64,000 nt of DNA from Ariolimax columbianus (lineage: Eukaryota > Mollusca > Gastropoda > Stylommatophora > Arionidae). Below, piece after piece: positions 34,763-46,580 of this stretch. Every line of letters begins with the position of its first letter. Within the stretch, counting starts at the first letter, position 1. The notes under the pieces are model-generated. The model saw only the letters and a program-made list of their open reading frames with translations, was not told where the DNA came from and ran no database searches. The stretch covers positions 123,701,468 to 123,765,467 of the forward strand of contig JAVGWX010000003.1 in NCBI GenBank assembly GCA_036924085.1, read 5' to 3'. Made by a program: the position numbers and the translations under genes.

Positions 34763-34796
<34 letters not shown>
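34525..34796 (+). repeat. tRNA-derived SINE family A, full copy with TSD and poly(A)
   Basis: The copy begins GGGGAACGGCGTGGCCTAGT. Its A box is TGGCCTAGTGG (34536-34546) and its B box GGTTCGATCCC (34580-34590), spaced as in a tRNA gene. A central block at 34662-34706 reads AATGCATGCTGAAGTCGGAT and continues. It ends in about 35 A. A 12-bp target-site duplication, ATTCCATTTCAA, lies at 34513-34524 and 34797-34808. The intact boxes, long A tail and perfect duplication point to recent retroposition. It is the best reference copy in the window. Confidence 0.96.
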
Positions 34797-34799
<3 letters not shown>

Positions 34800-34808
34800 C
34801 CATTTCAA

Positions 34809-35279
34809 ACCTGATTTCGAAATTTAAATAGGAAAGCGGGCATGTCAGTGTCACGATTTTTAGAGCTCAGTGACAGGACATGTGTCTTCAGTAAAATTGT
34901 TGAATAGCGAATAAACAATAAATTCAATCACTTCTTCTTTTTACAAATCTTTGGTGCATAAAAGGTATTCACGTTTTTACTCCGTCTCAAGATTAGTGCA
35001 TAGCTTTCAAAAGCTTCTTTCAGACCCAGACAGGTTCTACACACTCTCAGTAGGTGAGTGAAATGGCTACATTTGCAGTACCATTGGTTAAGAGAGCCTA
35101 TTTTTATCTCTATCTCTATCTGTTGTTAGACGTTGTGAGGAGGCATGACTTCCTTTGTTTCATATATGTTGGCAGGTGAATATTCGCTAGTGACTTGCCA
35201 GGTGAACATCAGTATCTGTTGGTAGTCCCTGGATTATACGATCGCCTTTTTTTTGGATGTGGTGGTGGAAGCGTTAATT
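34809..35279. other. No supported gene
   Basis: AT-rich sequence with no recognised feature. Confidence 0.4.
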
Positions 35280-35345
35280 AGAGCAAGGTAGACCCGTAGC
35301 CTGTCAGGCGCCATCTATGCGACTCTGCTAACCCCATAACCAAGA
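35280..35345 (-). repeat. Interspersed repeat F, minus fragment
   Basis: The reverse complement carries GCATAGATGGCGCCTGACAG and GGGTCTACCTTGC, matching 13720-13755. Confidence 0.6.
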
Positions 35346-35439
35346 CCTGATATTAAAGCCACACGGTTCCCTTTACGCGACATATTCTCTGTGTGGTGAG
35401 AATTCCTAGAATACATTGATTAGATTTATAACTTGAATT

Positions 35440-35650
35440 TTCACCCAGCAGCCTACTCTTTTCGATTCCCAACTGCCAAGAGATTTTTAACGCGCGCGTC
35501 ACTGACATGGGTGTCTGATCTCACTTCTCAGAGATCAGCAGAAGTTTTACCAAATGATCCACGTGAAAAAATACCGAGCTGCACAGTGATTTGAACCCGC
35601 GACCTCAAGCATCCGATATAAGAGAGTCTTCTACCCAAAAATGGTGTATT
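35440..35650 (-). repeat. tRNA-derived SINE family C, minus copy
   Basis: The reverse complement has a B-box-like CGCGGGTTCAAATC at 35604-35591, then CACGTGGATCATTTGGTAAA, a CATGTCAGTGACGCG segment, and GTTAAAAATCTCTTGGCAGT. The order is shared with the plus copy at 56.1-56.29 kb. The GTTAAAAATC...TTGGCAGT core resembles conserved central domains known from animal SINEs. Confidence 0.7.
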
Positions 35651-36307
35651 CTCAGCTATAGATGGCCACAATTGGTGGTACGGATAAAGGTGTTGCATAA
35701 CGTATACAAGAGACGATCACAAGAAATGATGTCCTCAACAAAATTATGAATCTTTGATTCAAGTGTTAAATCCAAAGTCTTGTTACCGTGGGTACATATA
35801 AGGCTTCTACAAGAATAAATCACACTCACCAACAAATATTTAGGCGGAACAAAAGGTTTGAAATGGTACGATAAGGTCACTAATGTGTGAAAGGGAGAAA
35901 CACTAGTACCAGGTTATGGGAAAGTGCTGGCATTTGGTCGGATATGCGTTAAAAATAGTATCATGCAGTTCTTGTTCTGGAATCTACGAGGAAGAATACT
36001 TTGAAACAGACAAAGACAAACATGGAGAAAAGAAGTTGTGTCAAACTTGAAGGAAATGTGTTATTGACGAAATCATCAACTGTTGGCACGCGATAAGCAG
36101 ACGTGGGCAATATTTTTTTTAAGACTTAGTACCTTCTAAATCAACAAAGAGTTCAGAAGTTTTTATTTATTTATTTATTGATGGATTGACACATACCTTG
36201 TTGTTGTTGTTCGATGCTATCAGTGTTCACTCTTTACGATGTTTCTCTAGTAGCAGGACAAGATGGCTCTTTGTATTTCCAAAGACGTACTTAAGAAAGT
36301 GGAAATT
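35651..36307. other. No supported gene
   Basis: A 74-codon minus frame at 35656-35880 has no recognised motif. TTTA repeats at 36163-36180. Confidence 0.35.
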
Positions 36308-36436
36308 GGTCCTTCTGGCTGTAGTGCTATGCAAAAATTCTCAGTAAGGTTCATCACTAAAAGGATCATATTATCTATTCCTTTTAGTGATGAACCTTAC
36401 TGAGAATTTGTGCATAGCACCACAGCCAGAAGGACC
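36308..36436. repeat. 57-bp imperfect palindrome, 15-nt loop
   Basis: Arms 36308-36364 (starts GGTCCTTCTGGCTGTAGTGC) and 36380-36436 are reverse complements with about two mismatches. The loop is ATCATATTATCTATT. Confidence 0.95.
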
Positions 36437-36451
36437 AAGATCATATTATCT

Positions 36452-36805
36452 TTTCTCAAGATGCTGAGCAGCGCATGAGCTGCAGTGGTCAGCGACCCAT
36501 AGCTGACTGCTAGCGTCAGGGCCAGCAAACTAGAGCTGCCAAGACCCTTCTACACCTCCAGGTGGTGATCCTGGATAACAGGCTGCAGCATGCAGACTGG
36601 CCAAGGAGAATGGATTGAAGAGGGAATGCTAACCCGGTACTCAAAAACTGATTACTGAAGTAGGATGTGTTGGACCGAAAGGTGCAAATATCACAGTCAA
36701 GCTGTAGAACTACGACACAACGCATTCCGTTCTCTGGACTAGATTCTGCTACTTAAGCCCTATCAGGGTTTGGTAGCTGGAGATTGAGAATGAACGAAGC
36801 CAAGC
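36452..36805 (+). repeat. Short interspersed repeat family D
   Basis: The copy runs from CAAGATGCTGAGCAGCGCAT through GGTGATCCTGGATAACAGGC and a central GGACCGAAAGGTGCAAATAT to GAACGAAGCC. CATATTATCT flanks it at about 36442-36451 and 36806-36815, a probable 10-bp target-site duplication. Other copies are at 49.6 and 61.0 kb. The central block is related to family A. Confidence 0.88.
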
Positions 36806-36815
36806 CATATTATCT

Positions 36816-37449
36816 ATTCGCACCTCCATGGCCAGGCTGCCGAAACACTCTTTGATTCAAGAACCACCCGGGTTTGAGGTGGGTTCTTGGCAAGAATGTG
36901 TCCGAAACCCTGATGTCAGACTTAGCTCCCGGTATTCGTAGTTACTATTTACACGCCAGCATTGCTCATGCATCACACATACATCACACATACATCATAC
37001 ATACATCCCACATACATCACACATACAAGGAAACGCACTCAAATAAATCATTGATCCTCACAATTTTAATCACCATAAATCCTAAAATAGTCCACCTTTC
37101 AGTCGCTTAGACAGTTTTTCTAGCATCTGTTATTAGCCAAAACTAATATCGGTAAGTAATCAATCACGCGATTTCGGATATGGCTACCTGAAAGATATCA
37201 ATCGAATGTGGGTCACATATTGGTTACACGTAAATTAATTATAGCTACATTAAGTCATCGATCACGTTCTCTTTCTCACTATTCCCCTCTCTCGCTCTCT
37301 TCTCGCCTGCACCATTCCAAGAATATTATCTATTATCTAAACAATCCGTCAAAAAACATAATACAGACCATAATAGAATAATGATTAATAGATAATAAAA
37401 GAATAACCCTGTAAAGATAGGAATTTTGTTATTTAGTTTATTTTCTTTC
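36816..37449. other. No supported gene; short CATACATCACA microsatellite
   Basis: A 10-11 bp CATCACACATA-type repeat lies at 36965-37025. The rest is AT-rich with no recognised feature. Confidence 0.4.
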
Positions 37450-37720
37450 CACTTGTGCCGTTGGGCACTGTGGGGCGCTAAAGTCGTCTGTCCTGCGCCA
37501 ATTGCGTTGTGTCGGTCAATGTGAGCTCGTGTCGCTGCACAATCCCTCTAATGTCATCCATCCACCTGCCTCTTGGCCGTCCACTTGCCCTGTAGCCAAA
37601 TCTACCAGCTTTGTAAGTCATCAGTGGAAGTTGATGAGAGTGCATTCTCGTGAGATGACCAACCCAACGGATTTTGTGCCTGGAAATGTATTCTGAACAT
37701 GACGTGGTACCTACCATACT
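37450..37720 (-). mobile_element. LINE ORF2 C-terminal fragment
   Basis: An open minus frame reads YISRHKIRWVGHLTRMHSHQ, LPLMTYKAGRFGYRASGRPR and GRWMDDIRGIVQRHELTLTD, continuing TTQLAQDRRL. This is the R-x-x-W-x-G-H...G-R-P-R-x-R-W box. It has no RT core. The lineage differs from the other tails here. Confidence 0.83.
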
Positions 37721-37943
37721 TCAAATGTCGTCGTTCCGACTTCAGTCATTTCTGGTTAAAAAGATGATCTTCTTCAAATTATTTCCACAACCCCATAGTA
37801 GAGTAGAGTATACATAACCTTACTGAATCAGGTAGTAAAAATGTTTAATACATACTGCCCACCAACAAAAAATAAGGCCCTAGAAACCATGAATGTTATG
37901 GACCAGGAAACCAAAGTGGTAATAAACTTTAACAGTCAGTCTG

Positions 37944-38201
37944 TTTTGTTTTTGTTTTTTTTTGCGTTCGCCTTGTTTCTTTAATTCCCAAGGCGGTGTG
38001 TGTTGCACTGTGGTTTTTATTGTGCGCCTGTCGGCCCAATGCATCCGACTTCAGCATGCATTTTATGTAAGGGTCTGCTTCCTCCTGCATTTTCTAAGGG
38101 TTTGCTTCCCCGGGGTAACGGCCGGTGCTGTGATGGGGATAAACCCAGCACCTTCGGATTGTGAGCCGTGCCACTTATCCACTAGGCCACGCCGTCCCCT
38201 C
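37944..38201 (-). repeat. tRNA-derived SINE family A, minus copy with TSD
   Basis: Full-length minus copy of the 34.5-kb SINE with a T-rich left end (poly-A tail reversed). A perfect 14-bp target-site duplication, TAACAGTCAGTCTG, lies at 37930-37943 and 38202-38215. Confidence 0.95.
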
Positions 38202-38215
38202 TAACAGTCAGTCTG

Positions 38216-39029
38216 ATAGGTGGGGTTAAGCACAAACCAACGCTAAGGGACACGAACTAGAGGAATAGGGGGAGGGGGGGGGGGGCTGAAAGCAACCTCT
38301 GCTCGACCAGCCTCCCAGACGACCCTCCCACGTTCTATTCAAGGCGATGAACATCGACATCATCGCTTGATCTTGCAACCTAAGACAGAAATCAAAAAGA
38401 GCTTTGCCGGAAAGTGACCACAGACCCACCAAACCTGCCATAAACCTGGGAATCATTCCAGCAGACCACAATCCAATGCCCAGATGGAACTATAGGAGGG
38501 CAGACAGATTTGTATGGTATGCTTAACCGGACTAGCGCTTCAGTTACCTATATATATATTCATCATGCACACATTGTTGCTTTTCTCTCTAGTTCTTTTC
38601 CTTATAACTAAGCCGAATAATAATGGCGAATACGAATAAAGAGAGAAATACAATAAAAGACGATGCAGAAGAAAATAAATATGATGCTTTTGATTGGTGG
38701 GGTGGTAAGCTGGAATGTCTTTCGCTGTGGACGGTCAAAGACAAAGATCTTGAATGGACTTATTCCACGTGAAAGGAAAAGGTCAAGGTAGCCCGTTGCA
38801 AGCACTGTCGTCAGAGATGAAGTATTACGTCTATGCTATTTCTGAAGTGGTTGAATAGTTTATGCGTCGTCGTCCTGCCTTCCTTAACTATATATCAGGT
38901 GCCCATTTCCATCTGAATTGACTTGATCGTTTTGTGACAAGGGATCGAAAGCTTTGTCCTTTACCGTGAAATACAAGCCCTTTAACCGATCTGTCATTCA
39001 AATTAATGACAATAAAAGTAATAATGAAA
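38216..39029. other. No supported gene
   Basis: Contains a G run at 38269-38285. A plus-strand stretch at 38620-38830 has short frames without recognised motif. Confidence 0.35.
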
Positions 39030-39380
39030 ATAGTTTCTGTTGTTCCTATTGCTCCCGTTTAATGCCCACTCCTTTTTGCGTTCTGAAAAGGATGTTAAGC
39101 GAGTTGTAGTAGCTTTCTTCCCATCCTGAGCATTCTGATGAAGGTGGGCCGCGATAATTAAGGCGGATGTGCTATTTTTAGCTTCATGTGCATGGCGCTC
39201 ACTACTACGGGGATAGCATCGATCCACATCTCGTCAGCCAGACTGCTTTATAAACAGACTGTTTCCTCGGAACGCTACATGGTAGATAGATTGTGGTCAT
39301 GGTCAGTGTATTGTGCCTGAGCCTAACGCGACGTCTTGGTCAGTATGTTGTACCTGACCGGACTAGAGTCTCAGGTCCCC
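39030..39380 (-). repeat. ~340-bp interspersed repeat family E, minus copy
   Basis: The reverse complement runs from GACTCTAGTCCGGTCAGGTA, ACTGACCATGACCACAATCT and GGCTGACGAGATGTGGATCG to GCCCACCTTCATCAGAATGC, and ends GGGCATTAAACGGGAG near the degraded CAA tail. It aligns end to end with the 43.0-kb copy. Confidence 0.88.
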
Positions 39381-39449
39381 ATTAATAGTAGTAATAACAA
39401 TAATACTAACAGTAAAAGTACAGTAATAATAACAAAAATTAAAGTAGTT

Positions 39450-39700
39450 CTTTTTTTGCGTTTTCCTTATTTTTCTATTCGAAAAGGCTGTGTGCGTTAC
39501 ACTGTGGTTTTTTTTATCTTGCGCTTGTCGGTCCAGTGCATCCGACTTCAGCATCCATTTTATGTAAGGGTCTGCTTCCTCCTGTATTTTCTAAAGGTTT
39601 GCTTCCCTGGGGTAACGGAAGAGGCTGTGATGGGGATCAAACCCAGCACCTTCTAGTTGTGAGCCGTGTCACTAAACCACTAGCCCTCACCGTCCCCTAA
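39450..39700 (-). repeat. tRNA-derived SINE family A, minus copy
   Basis: The reverse complement runs from GGGGACGGTGAGGGCTAGT through a B box GGTTTGATCCC to a T-rich left end at about 39450. (TAA)-type microsatellite on both sides hides the target-site duplication. Confidence 0.92.
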
Positions 39701-40029
39701 TAATAATAGTAATAACAATGATAATAATAGATGTCCATCGCAAGCGAAGGCGGTGAGTACATAAATATGTCACCTCATTTCGAAAAACAGAAGACGTAAC
39801 AAAATAACGAATCACCTACATAGAGCGGTAGTTTCTATTGAACAGTACATACAGCGGTAGTTTCTGTTGGACTACTTTACCATGTACTTTAACTATTATA
39901 TGCCCCAAACCCCTGAAAGGTAAGACACGATGAGAGATTAAACTTATGAATTAGGTAAAGAGGACTTGACATGTGCGTGACAGAGACATGTACTCCACAT
40001 CGAACTCTAACATTGTTATTAGTGATTGA
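39701..40029. other. (TAA)-rich spacer
   Basis: Short TAA/CAA tract to about 39730, then mixed sequence. A short direct repeat of ACAGCGGTAGTTTCTGTTG type occurs near 39822 and 39850. Confidence 0.4.
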
Positions 40030-40034
40030 TTGAA

Positions 40035-40385
40035 ATACTTATCTACACAAAAAACGATGCCTATTACCAGCTGAAAAGAAGAGAGCAGGTCGTGGTCTTC
40101 AGACTTCGCACAGGCCACAACAGACTGAGGTACCACCTATTCAATAAATTGAAGATAGGTGGCACTGACAAATGCTCGTGCGGTACCGGGAAAATTACCG
40201 CTGAATATTTGCTGCAAAACTGCCCGACATACGAGGAACAGAGAAAGCAGATGTGGTGATCACCAGTGGCAACACTAGACAAGCTCAATGGCAGTGTCGA
40301 CAGCCTTAGGATGATAGCTGCTTTTTTCGAAAAAATAAAGGTTGACGTCTGACAGCGTACGAAGAAGAAGAAGAAGAAGAAATAC
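40035..40385 (+). mobile_element. 3' end of RNase H LINE, sister of the 20.0-kb copy
   Basis: The plus strand reads KNDAYYQLKRREQVVVFRLR, TGHNRLRYHLFNKLKIGGTD and CSCGTGKITAEYLLQNCP (zinc-knuckle order C-x-C...C), then YEEQRKQMW and a stop where the 20-kb copy has a sense codon, followed by SLRMIAAFFEKI. It ends AGCGTACGAAGAAG with (GAA)n to 40381. It is truncated at 40035, so RNase H itself is absent. Confidence 0.9.
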
Positions 40386-41194
40386 TTATTACGCGTACAC
40401 AAAAACCATGCCAGTGTGTTCTTTGAAGAAATGAAAACAATAGAGATTTGATTTTCACATTTTTTGCTGTTGTACTTAGGAACGTAAGAATAGGGCTAAT
40501 GCAACGTGATAGGCACTCCACAAAGGGCATACCAAAGAATGTTATCATGGGGCAAGCAACCTTATCATGCAAAAATATTGATACAGAAACTACCACAGCA
40601 GGTACTCCAGTAAGTGCTTCCTACAAGGTAGCCATCACAAGTGGTGGTCCTATGCTTCACTTGGACTGAGAATGTTCAAGAAATATAATTTGTCAATATT
40701 GCTTGGGATTTTATGAACACCTCTGTATGATCTTGTTTATTAAAATTATCGGCCCCACGACACGTCAACCTGCTGTGGGGTGGGAGGAGTGGGCAAATAA
40801 ATGGAACTGGAATTTTCTAGGAAATGACTCATGAAGGCAAACTTGTACAGCCGGAGTTTGAAATAACATGTCAGTAAGCTTTCATCCGCTTATCGATCTA
40901 TCGGGGAAATAGTTCGACCCGTTTGATTTTTTTACGTTCCGGATAATGTACACAGGGCGATCTATAGTTTTTGGATCAAAGCGTTCAATGGCAAGGATCA
41001 GTTTGTACGTGATTATCACCAGCATCAACATAAAACAAGTTTGAGAGACACTAGCCACCAGACTTGTAGAGCCGAGTAACAGGCACATCATATCATTGGA
41101 CAAACGCTTCTTATGAAGGCTCAATAGAGCCACCAGATCATATCAAGGCATACACGACTGTTTGTGGTTGAACATGGAGTGAGGTTTGTATTTT
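40386..41194. other. No supported gene
   Basis: Frames at 40306-40669 and 40882-41133 match nothing I recognise. Confidence 0.4.
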
Positions 41195-41645
41195 GTAATC
41201 AATCAATTAATCAAAGACATGTCAGCTCCCTGTGGAGCATAGGTCCTCAACAAATACTTGCAAAATCTTCTGAGCCATCTGGCCCAATACTCTCTATGTC
41301 CTGTTTGCTGCCTTTATATTTGCTACCAGTTTCCTCTTCTATGAGTGTCTTGGTCTGTATCTACATCTCTTGCCCTGTGAATTCCAGAACAGAGCTTGTA
41401 CGGTAATGGTATCAACTGGTTTCAGTAATGTATGGCCTATCAATAGCCATCGTCTTCTTCATATTTCATCCTCTACTGGTATTTGTCCAGTTTTAAAAAA
41501 AAATCAGGTCCACATTGGTGATCTTGTCGTACCATTCCCTCCCTTGTATTTTGTGCAGGCAACCATTGACGAAAGTCTAACTTTTTCATAGGTACATGTG
41601 TTGTCCTCAATGTCTCAGAGCCATATAATAGAATAGATTTTACGT
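41195..41645 (-). mobile_element. LINE ORF2 C-terminal fragment
   Basis: The minus strand, in broken frames, reads TGQIPVEDEI, RRRWLLIGHTLLKPVDTITV, QALFWNSQGKRCRYRPRH and LVANIKAANRT. This is the widely seen RRR-W-x-x-IGH-TLRK...A-L-x-W-N-P-Q-G-K-R-x-R-G-R-P block of LINE ORF2 ends. The YGS-E-W region precedes it. No RT core. Confidence 0.85.
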
Positions 41646-42190
41646 TGGAGTTGAAGATTTTTATTCTGGTGGGGGTTTTTATTTTATTTTTTTACTTCCA
41701 TAAATTCCTCAATGTAATCAACACTTTTCTCGCCTTCTGTATTCTTAACTAAACATCGTAGTATTTTGTAATAGCATTCATTATTGTTGGGAATGAAGTG
41801 TTAGAGACTGCATTGTGTTATGCCTCAGCTATGTACGAAGTGGTGGAAGTGGTTCCCTTTCTCGCTATCTTTCCTTCCCTAACCGTGTACCAGACACCAC
41901 ATTACAGCTGGGTGGAATGCAGCGCGTCGATAGCGAAGAACGACCCGGTACCTTCTTAGTGCTAAGCGAATGTTCTTCTATTCTGCTACTCAAATACGCG
42001 AAATTCGATATAGCAGCTTTTATGTAGCTCGGAAATGCGAGTATGTTGTGTTTGTGTGTCGCATGTAATTGTCACGTTGCTATAGCACTGTTTTGCTTCA
42101 GTGCTTTGGAGGACTCTAATTGCTTGCGTGAAGTGACGAGATGGAAATTCAATTCTGCTCTTTTAGTTCTTTCACTAAACTGTTTGCTTC
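41646..42190. other. No supported gene
   Basis: T-rich run at 41670-41700, then mixed sequence with no recognised feature. Confidence 0.4.
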
Positions 42191-42199
42191 TCTGCGCTC

Positions 42200-42233
42200 C
42201 CCCCCCCCCTCCCCCCCCCCCCCCCCCCCCCCC
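42200..42233. repeat. Poly(C) run of about 33 nt
   Basis: A C run interrupted once by T. Length may be unreliable in assembly. Confidence 0.95.
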
Positions 42234-42595
42234 ATTGTGTTTCAGATACGTGACTTAACATTGATAGTGAGTGAACATTTCAAGTACATTACGCTTTTCT
42301 TTTCCATCCTTCTTTGCGTCTCAGACTATTTACAGTGAAAATATTAAACACCCTTACATTCTACACAGCGATTTTAAAAATCGATTTCCCTAAATCATAA
42401 TGAAACACAAAGTTCAGCCAAGTGATCTGTGTACATTTTGGGTAACAAGAAATGATATTGACTCTAGCAACCCATTCACGGATTACAAAAGGTATAATGG
42501 CTTTCTGATTGCCTTTGAAATGTATTTAGCGCTTCATATCTCCGGTGTTGTCTAACACCAGGGAAATGACTAGTACGTTCCTAAAACAATCATCT

Positions 42596-43042
<447 letters not shown>

Positions 43043-43395
43043 GGGGAACTGAGACACTAGTTCAGACAGGCACAATATACTGACCAGGACGTCGTGTCAG
43101 GGTCTGGCACAAGACACTGACCGAGACCACAATCTCTCATCCATCTAGCGTTCCCTGGAAACAAGCTGTTTTCAAGGCAGCCTGGCTGACGAGATGTGGA
43201 TCGATGTGATGCCTGTAGTAGTGAGGGCGACGCAGAGAAAGCCAAGTATAGCAGAACCTCCTGGAGAACCACGGTCCACCTTCATCAGCATGCACGGAAT
43301 GTGAAGAAAGCTACTACAACCCGACAATTAACGTCATTTTCAGGGCGCACATAAGAGTAACCTTACTTATTCCGGGCATTAAACAACAACAACAA
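43043..43395 (+). repeat. ~340-bp interspersed repeat family E, full copy
   Basis: The copy starts GGGGAACTGAGACACTAGT, carries ACTGACCAGGACGTCGTGTC, GGCTGACGAGATGTGGATCG and GTAGTAGTGAGGGCGACGC, and ends GGGCATTAAACAACAACAAC. It sits inside TATC microsatellite; ATATCTATCT flanks both ends. Confidence 0.92.
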
Positions 43396-43516
43396 TATAT
43401 CTATCTATCTATCAATATATCTATCTGTTTGTCTGTCTATGCATGTGTGTATGTGTGTGCGTACACACAAATACACACAAATACACACACACATACACAT
43501 ACACACACATACACAT

Positions 43517-43554
<38 letters not shown>

Positions 43555-43860
43555 TCAAGATGGCTGTCTCTTTTCCAAATTGTGACGATTCACCCATCAA
43601 ATCTGCGATGATGGAATGTTAGACATAATATCGGGCTGGTTTCTATCCGTTTTATTAGCACGCACCCACCCACTTACCCACTCACGCACGAAGGCAGGTA
43701 CGCACGCACTCAACCAACCCCCCCCCCCCCCAAACCCAACCACCCACGCACGAAGGCAGGCACGCACGCACTCACCCACCCATCCAACCACCCACGCACG
43801 AAGGCACGCACACACGCACGCACACACACTCTCTCTCTCTCACACACACACTCTCTGCCT
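43396..43860. repeat. Microsatellite complex: TATC, CA/TA, then CACGCA-rich
   Basis: (TATC)n resumes after the insertion, followed by (ACAC/ATAC)n to 43530 and (TA)n to 43554. After unique sequence, imperfect CGCACGCACTCACCCACC-type repeats fill 43655-43835, then (TC)n and (CA)n. Confidence 0.95.
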
Positions 43861-44519
43861 AGCCAGCTGCACGGAATGAGTCGACATTCCTCGCGCTACT
43901 TCCATTCTAAACAAACTGCTGAATCAAATTTCTGAACAACCCAGGAAACTTGACAGAGAAGGCGTCTATATCCTCCCCACTACCTACCACTGCAGTTAGT
44001 ACCAATAATCCCTTTCTCCGACATACCATCTGGAAGAAGGTCGTCATGGCTCTCCCTAAACTCGGAAACTATGGATGATCTTGAGATTGTGCTAAGTAAT
44101 AATCTCAAACGTGTTACTAACGTTGGGGTGCTGCATTGATTACAATTATTGATAGCTATCATAGACCAATTAGAGCAGCCGTGAATCTAAAGACTCCCTC
44201 TTCTAAAGGAGAATCTAGGTCCATAATATTTTGATACTGCTAGACTAACAGAGCAAGTTCAACGACAAGTCTGGCAGTCTACAGACGAAGATAAACTAAG
44301 ACAATCAAATGCAGTCGAATCAAGGATACCACTCTAAGACTCAGTTCAGGCAAACGACGGCTCAAATGCAATAGACTGATCAATACAATCGAACTGTGCG
44401 CGATCAAAACACTGATAAGATGCAAACTTTAAGAAGATTTTGAATAACATAGGTTACATAGATTGATCAATGCGGCTGAGACGATCAACTATCGATAAAG
44501 ATCTTGACCAGTCAAAAAT
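43861..44519. other. No supported gene
   Basis: Mixed sequence. It may include 5' parts of the LINE that follows, but no domain is readable. Confidence 0.3.
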
Positions 44520-45000
44520 GCTTCTCAGTGCTCTGAAAAAGAAACTTATAAGTCCAGCTTGACGGACAACCCGAAAATATTAGAAGAATGTTGGAGAATC
44601 TACACAAACCTCTTCGCATCCAAGGCTGTGTTCTATGAATGGCCGACCACTTCAGGTCAAATGTCCGATAATGGAGACGATACATGCGATCAAACAATTG
44701 AAAACAAAGAAAGTCCCAGTACTGAATGGAATCACTGCAGATGGTATTCAGGCCGGATTGGAAACATTGACACAGGAGCAGACGAAACTTTCAACAAGTC
44801 CAAAAATGTCAAATCCGTACCCAATGGTAAACTTCCACAAACAAGACTCATAAATTGAAAAAATGGAACACAGCGACTTTGAGAACTACAGTCCGATATA
44901 TTGGCTCGCATCCTTGTTCAAACTTATCACATGACTAGTTATGAACAGACTAGGAAGACAACCTGAGCAAAATCAGCCAAGAGCGCAGACAAGATTAGGA
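44520..45000 (+). mobile_element. LINE RT N-terminal fragment, decayed
   Basis: The plus strand reads AIKQLKTKKVPVLNGITADG, IQAGLETLTQEQ, then NYSPIYWLASLFKLIT and VMNRLGR. Functional LINEs have K-x-K-A-x-G-x-D-G-I...NYRPI-L-L...K...R in this order. Several frameshifts. The catalytic palm is absent. Confidence 0.65.
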
Positions 45001-45079
45001 AATGCTACTCCATCATTGATCCTCACCCCCTCTCCACCACTTAAATGAAAGGGCACCAGAAGTACGTAGCCCCTATGCC

Positions 45080-45215
45080 TAGTTTTAAAAATCCTTCAAC
45101 GATGTCATAGATTACGTAGATCATCATTACGTGTCGTCTCCGGTACTCAGTCAAACGGGATGTCAACTCCATCTTGATGTTGTCTGTCCAGTTGCTAAGA
45201 AAACACAAGTGGGCC
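45080..45215 (-). mobile_element. Short LINE tail fragment, same family as 46.1 kb
   Basis: CGTGTCGTCTCCGGTACTCA and CATCTTGATGTTGTCTGTCC match CGTGCCGTCTCCGGTACACT and CATCTTGATGTAGTCTGTCC at 46145-46205. On the minus strand both encode WTDNIKM-type sequence. Confidence 0.65.
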
Positions 45216-45239
45216 GGTCTATTGATGTGCTTGCCTGGA

Positions 45240-45560
45240 TGTTGTTGTTTTGTTATTGTTGAATGCTCACAATGAGTAAGATTACGCTTGTGTGCGTCGT
45301 GTAAATGACGTTAAGTGGTGGGTTGTAATAGTTTTCCTGCCATCCCGAGCGTTATGCTATTGGGCCATATTTGACACCATCCATGTGTCACTCACTTCTA
45401 CCTGTATCCCGTCAATCCACAACCTCGTTAGCCATGCTGCCATGACAACAGTCCATTTTGGGAGACATGTGTGGAAGTAAGGTGGGAGTCTTGGCCAGTA
45501 TATTCTAATTGACCCTGACTAACATATCAGTATGTTCTGCCTGACCAGATGTTAGTGCGA
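45240..45560 (-). repeat. ~340-bp interspersed repeat family E, minus copy
   Basis: It begins (GTTGTT) on the plus strand, the reversed CAA tail, then carries TGACGTTAAG, AGTGAGTGACACATGG (minus), TGGCTAACGAGGTTGTGGAT (minus) and TCAGGCAGAACATACTGA (minus). The order matches the other E copies. Confidence 0.82.
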
Positions 45561-46109
45561 TCTCTACAGAATGAGTAGTGAACCTTAAGGTCGTCAAATT
45601 TTGATCAATGCTTGAATTTCGAAGCGAAAGCTCATCTAGTCTGCCTGCTTGCTCATCCGTGAACCTGTTTCAGTTGGATTCAGAGTTCAGCTTATCTACA
45701 TTTAGTCCCCGCTGCGCTTTTGTCCCCTGATATATGTAGATCTATCTATTTTATCTACAATATTTGCCTATATTGATCGCGTCTCGGTCTTTCGGCTAAG
45801 ATCAAAGTGTGATTCAGTACACTTTCGGTTTAGATCAAAACACACTAAGCAAATGCTACCGTAAGTCTAGGGTAGGGAGGGGGAGGGGAAGGGGTAGCCC
45901 ACTTAAATCAATTGCATGGCTGCATGGCTAAGTGAAAGAGCAGTCGGCCTATTATACTTAAATATCAATTAACAAGATTATATAGTCGACTACTAAATCT
46001 TAAAGTATTTTCTTTTTAACGATACGCGTATACATCTATCTGCCCGTCTATCTCTGTTTGTTTCTCTGTGAACCTTTTTTCTTACGGTTTATTTATATCC
46101 CATAAACAT
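45561..46109. other. No supported gene
   Basis: Mixed sequence with a G-rich patch at 45870-45895. Nothing recognised. Confidence 0.4.
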
Positions 46110-46498
46110 ACGAAATTATGATTTGAACTGCCAATCATCATCACGTGCCGTCTCCGGTACACTCAGTCAAACTGTGTCCCGACCACATCTTGATGTAGTC
46201 TGTCCATTTGTACCTCTGCGCCCCTCTAACTCTCTTACTATTCACTCTTCCCTCCAATATAACTTTCACCAGACTGTCATGTCACTTGACATGACTTTAA
46301 TATTTTATTTTTCTGCTTTTTATTTCCTACAGAATTATCTTCTCTCCCTTGAGCTATTCCAGAACCTCACTATTTCTTTTCCCTATGTCCTAGAAACTCG
46401 TCCAAATCTTCTGAATACCCATATTTTCAAATGCGTCAATACTCTCTTACAATTTCTTGGTCATGGTTCAGGTTTCTACTCCATAGAATAAAACTTAA
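46110..46498 (-). mobile_element. LINE ORF2 C-terminal fragment
   Basis: The minus strand, in shifting frames, reads SETWTMTKKLQKRIDAFENM, a GKRNSEVLE segment, KSRKIKY and VKVILEGRVNSKRVRGAQRY, then KWTDYIKMWSGHSLTECT. This is the C-terminal region after the RT of an RNase H-lacking LINE. It is separated from the RT fragment at 47.15-48.17 kb by unrelated sequence, so it may be a separate copy. Confidence 0.75.
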
Positions 46499-46510
46499 TA
46501 GACATGGCAT

Positions 46511-46580
46511 TTAATTATTCTCATTTTAAGTTCAGCGATATCTGCTTAATTATTCTCATTTTAAGTTGAGCGATATCTGT
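46511..46580. repeat. 35-bp tandem duplication
   Basis: Two copies (46511-46545, 46546-46580) differ by one or two bases. The unit starts TTAATTATTCTCATTTTAAG. Confidence 0.95.
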
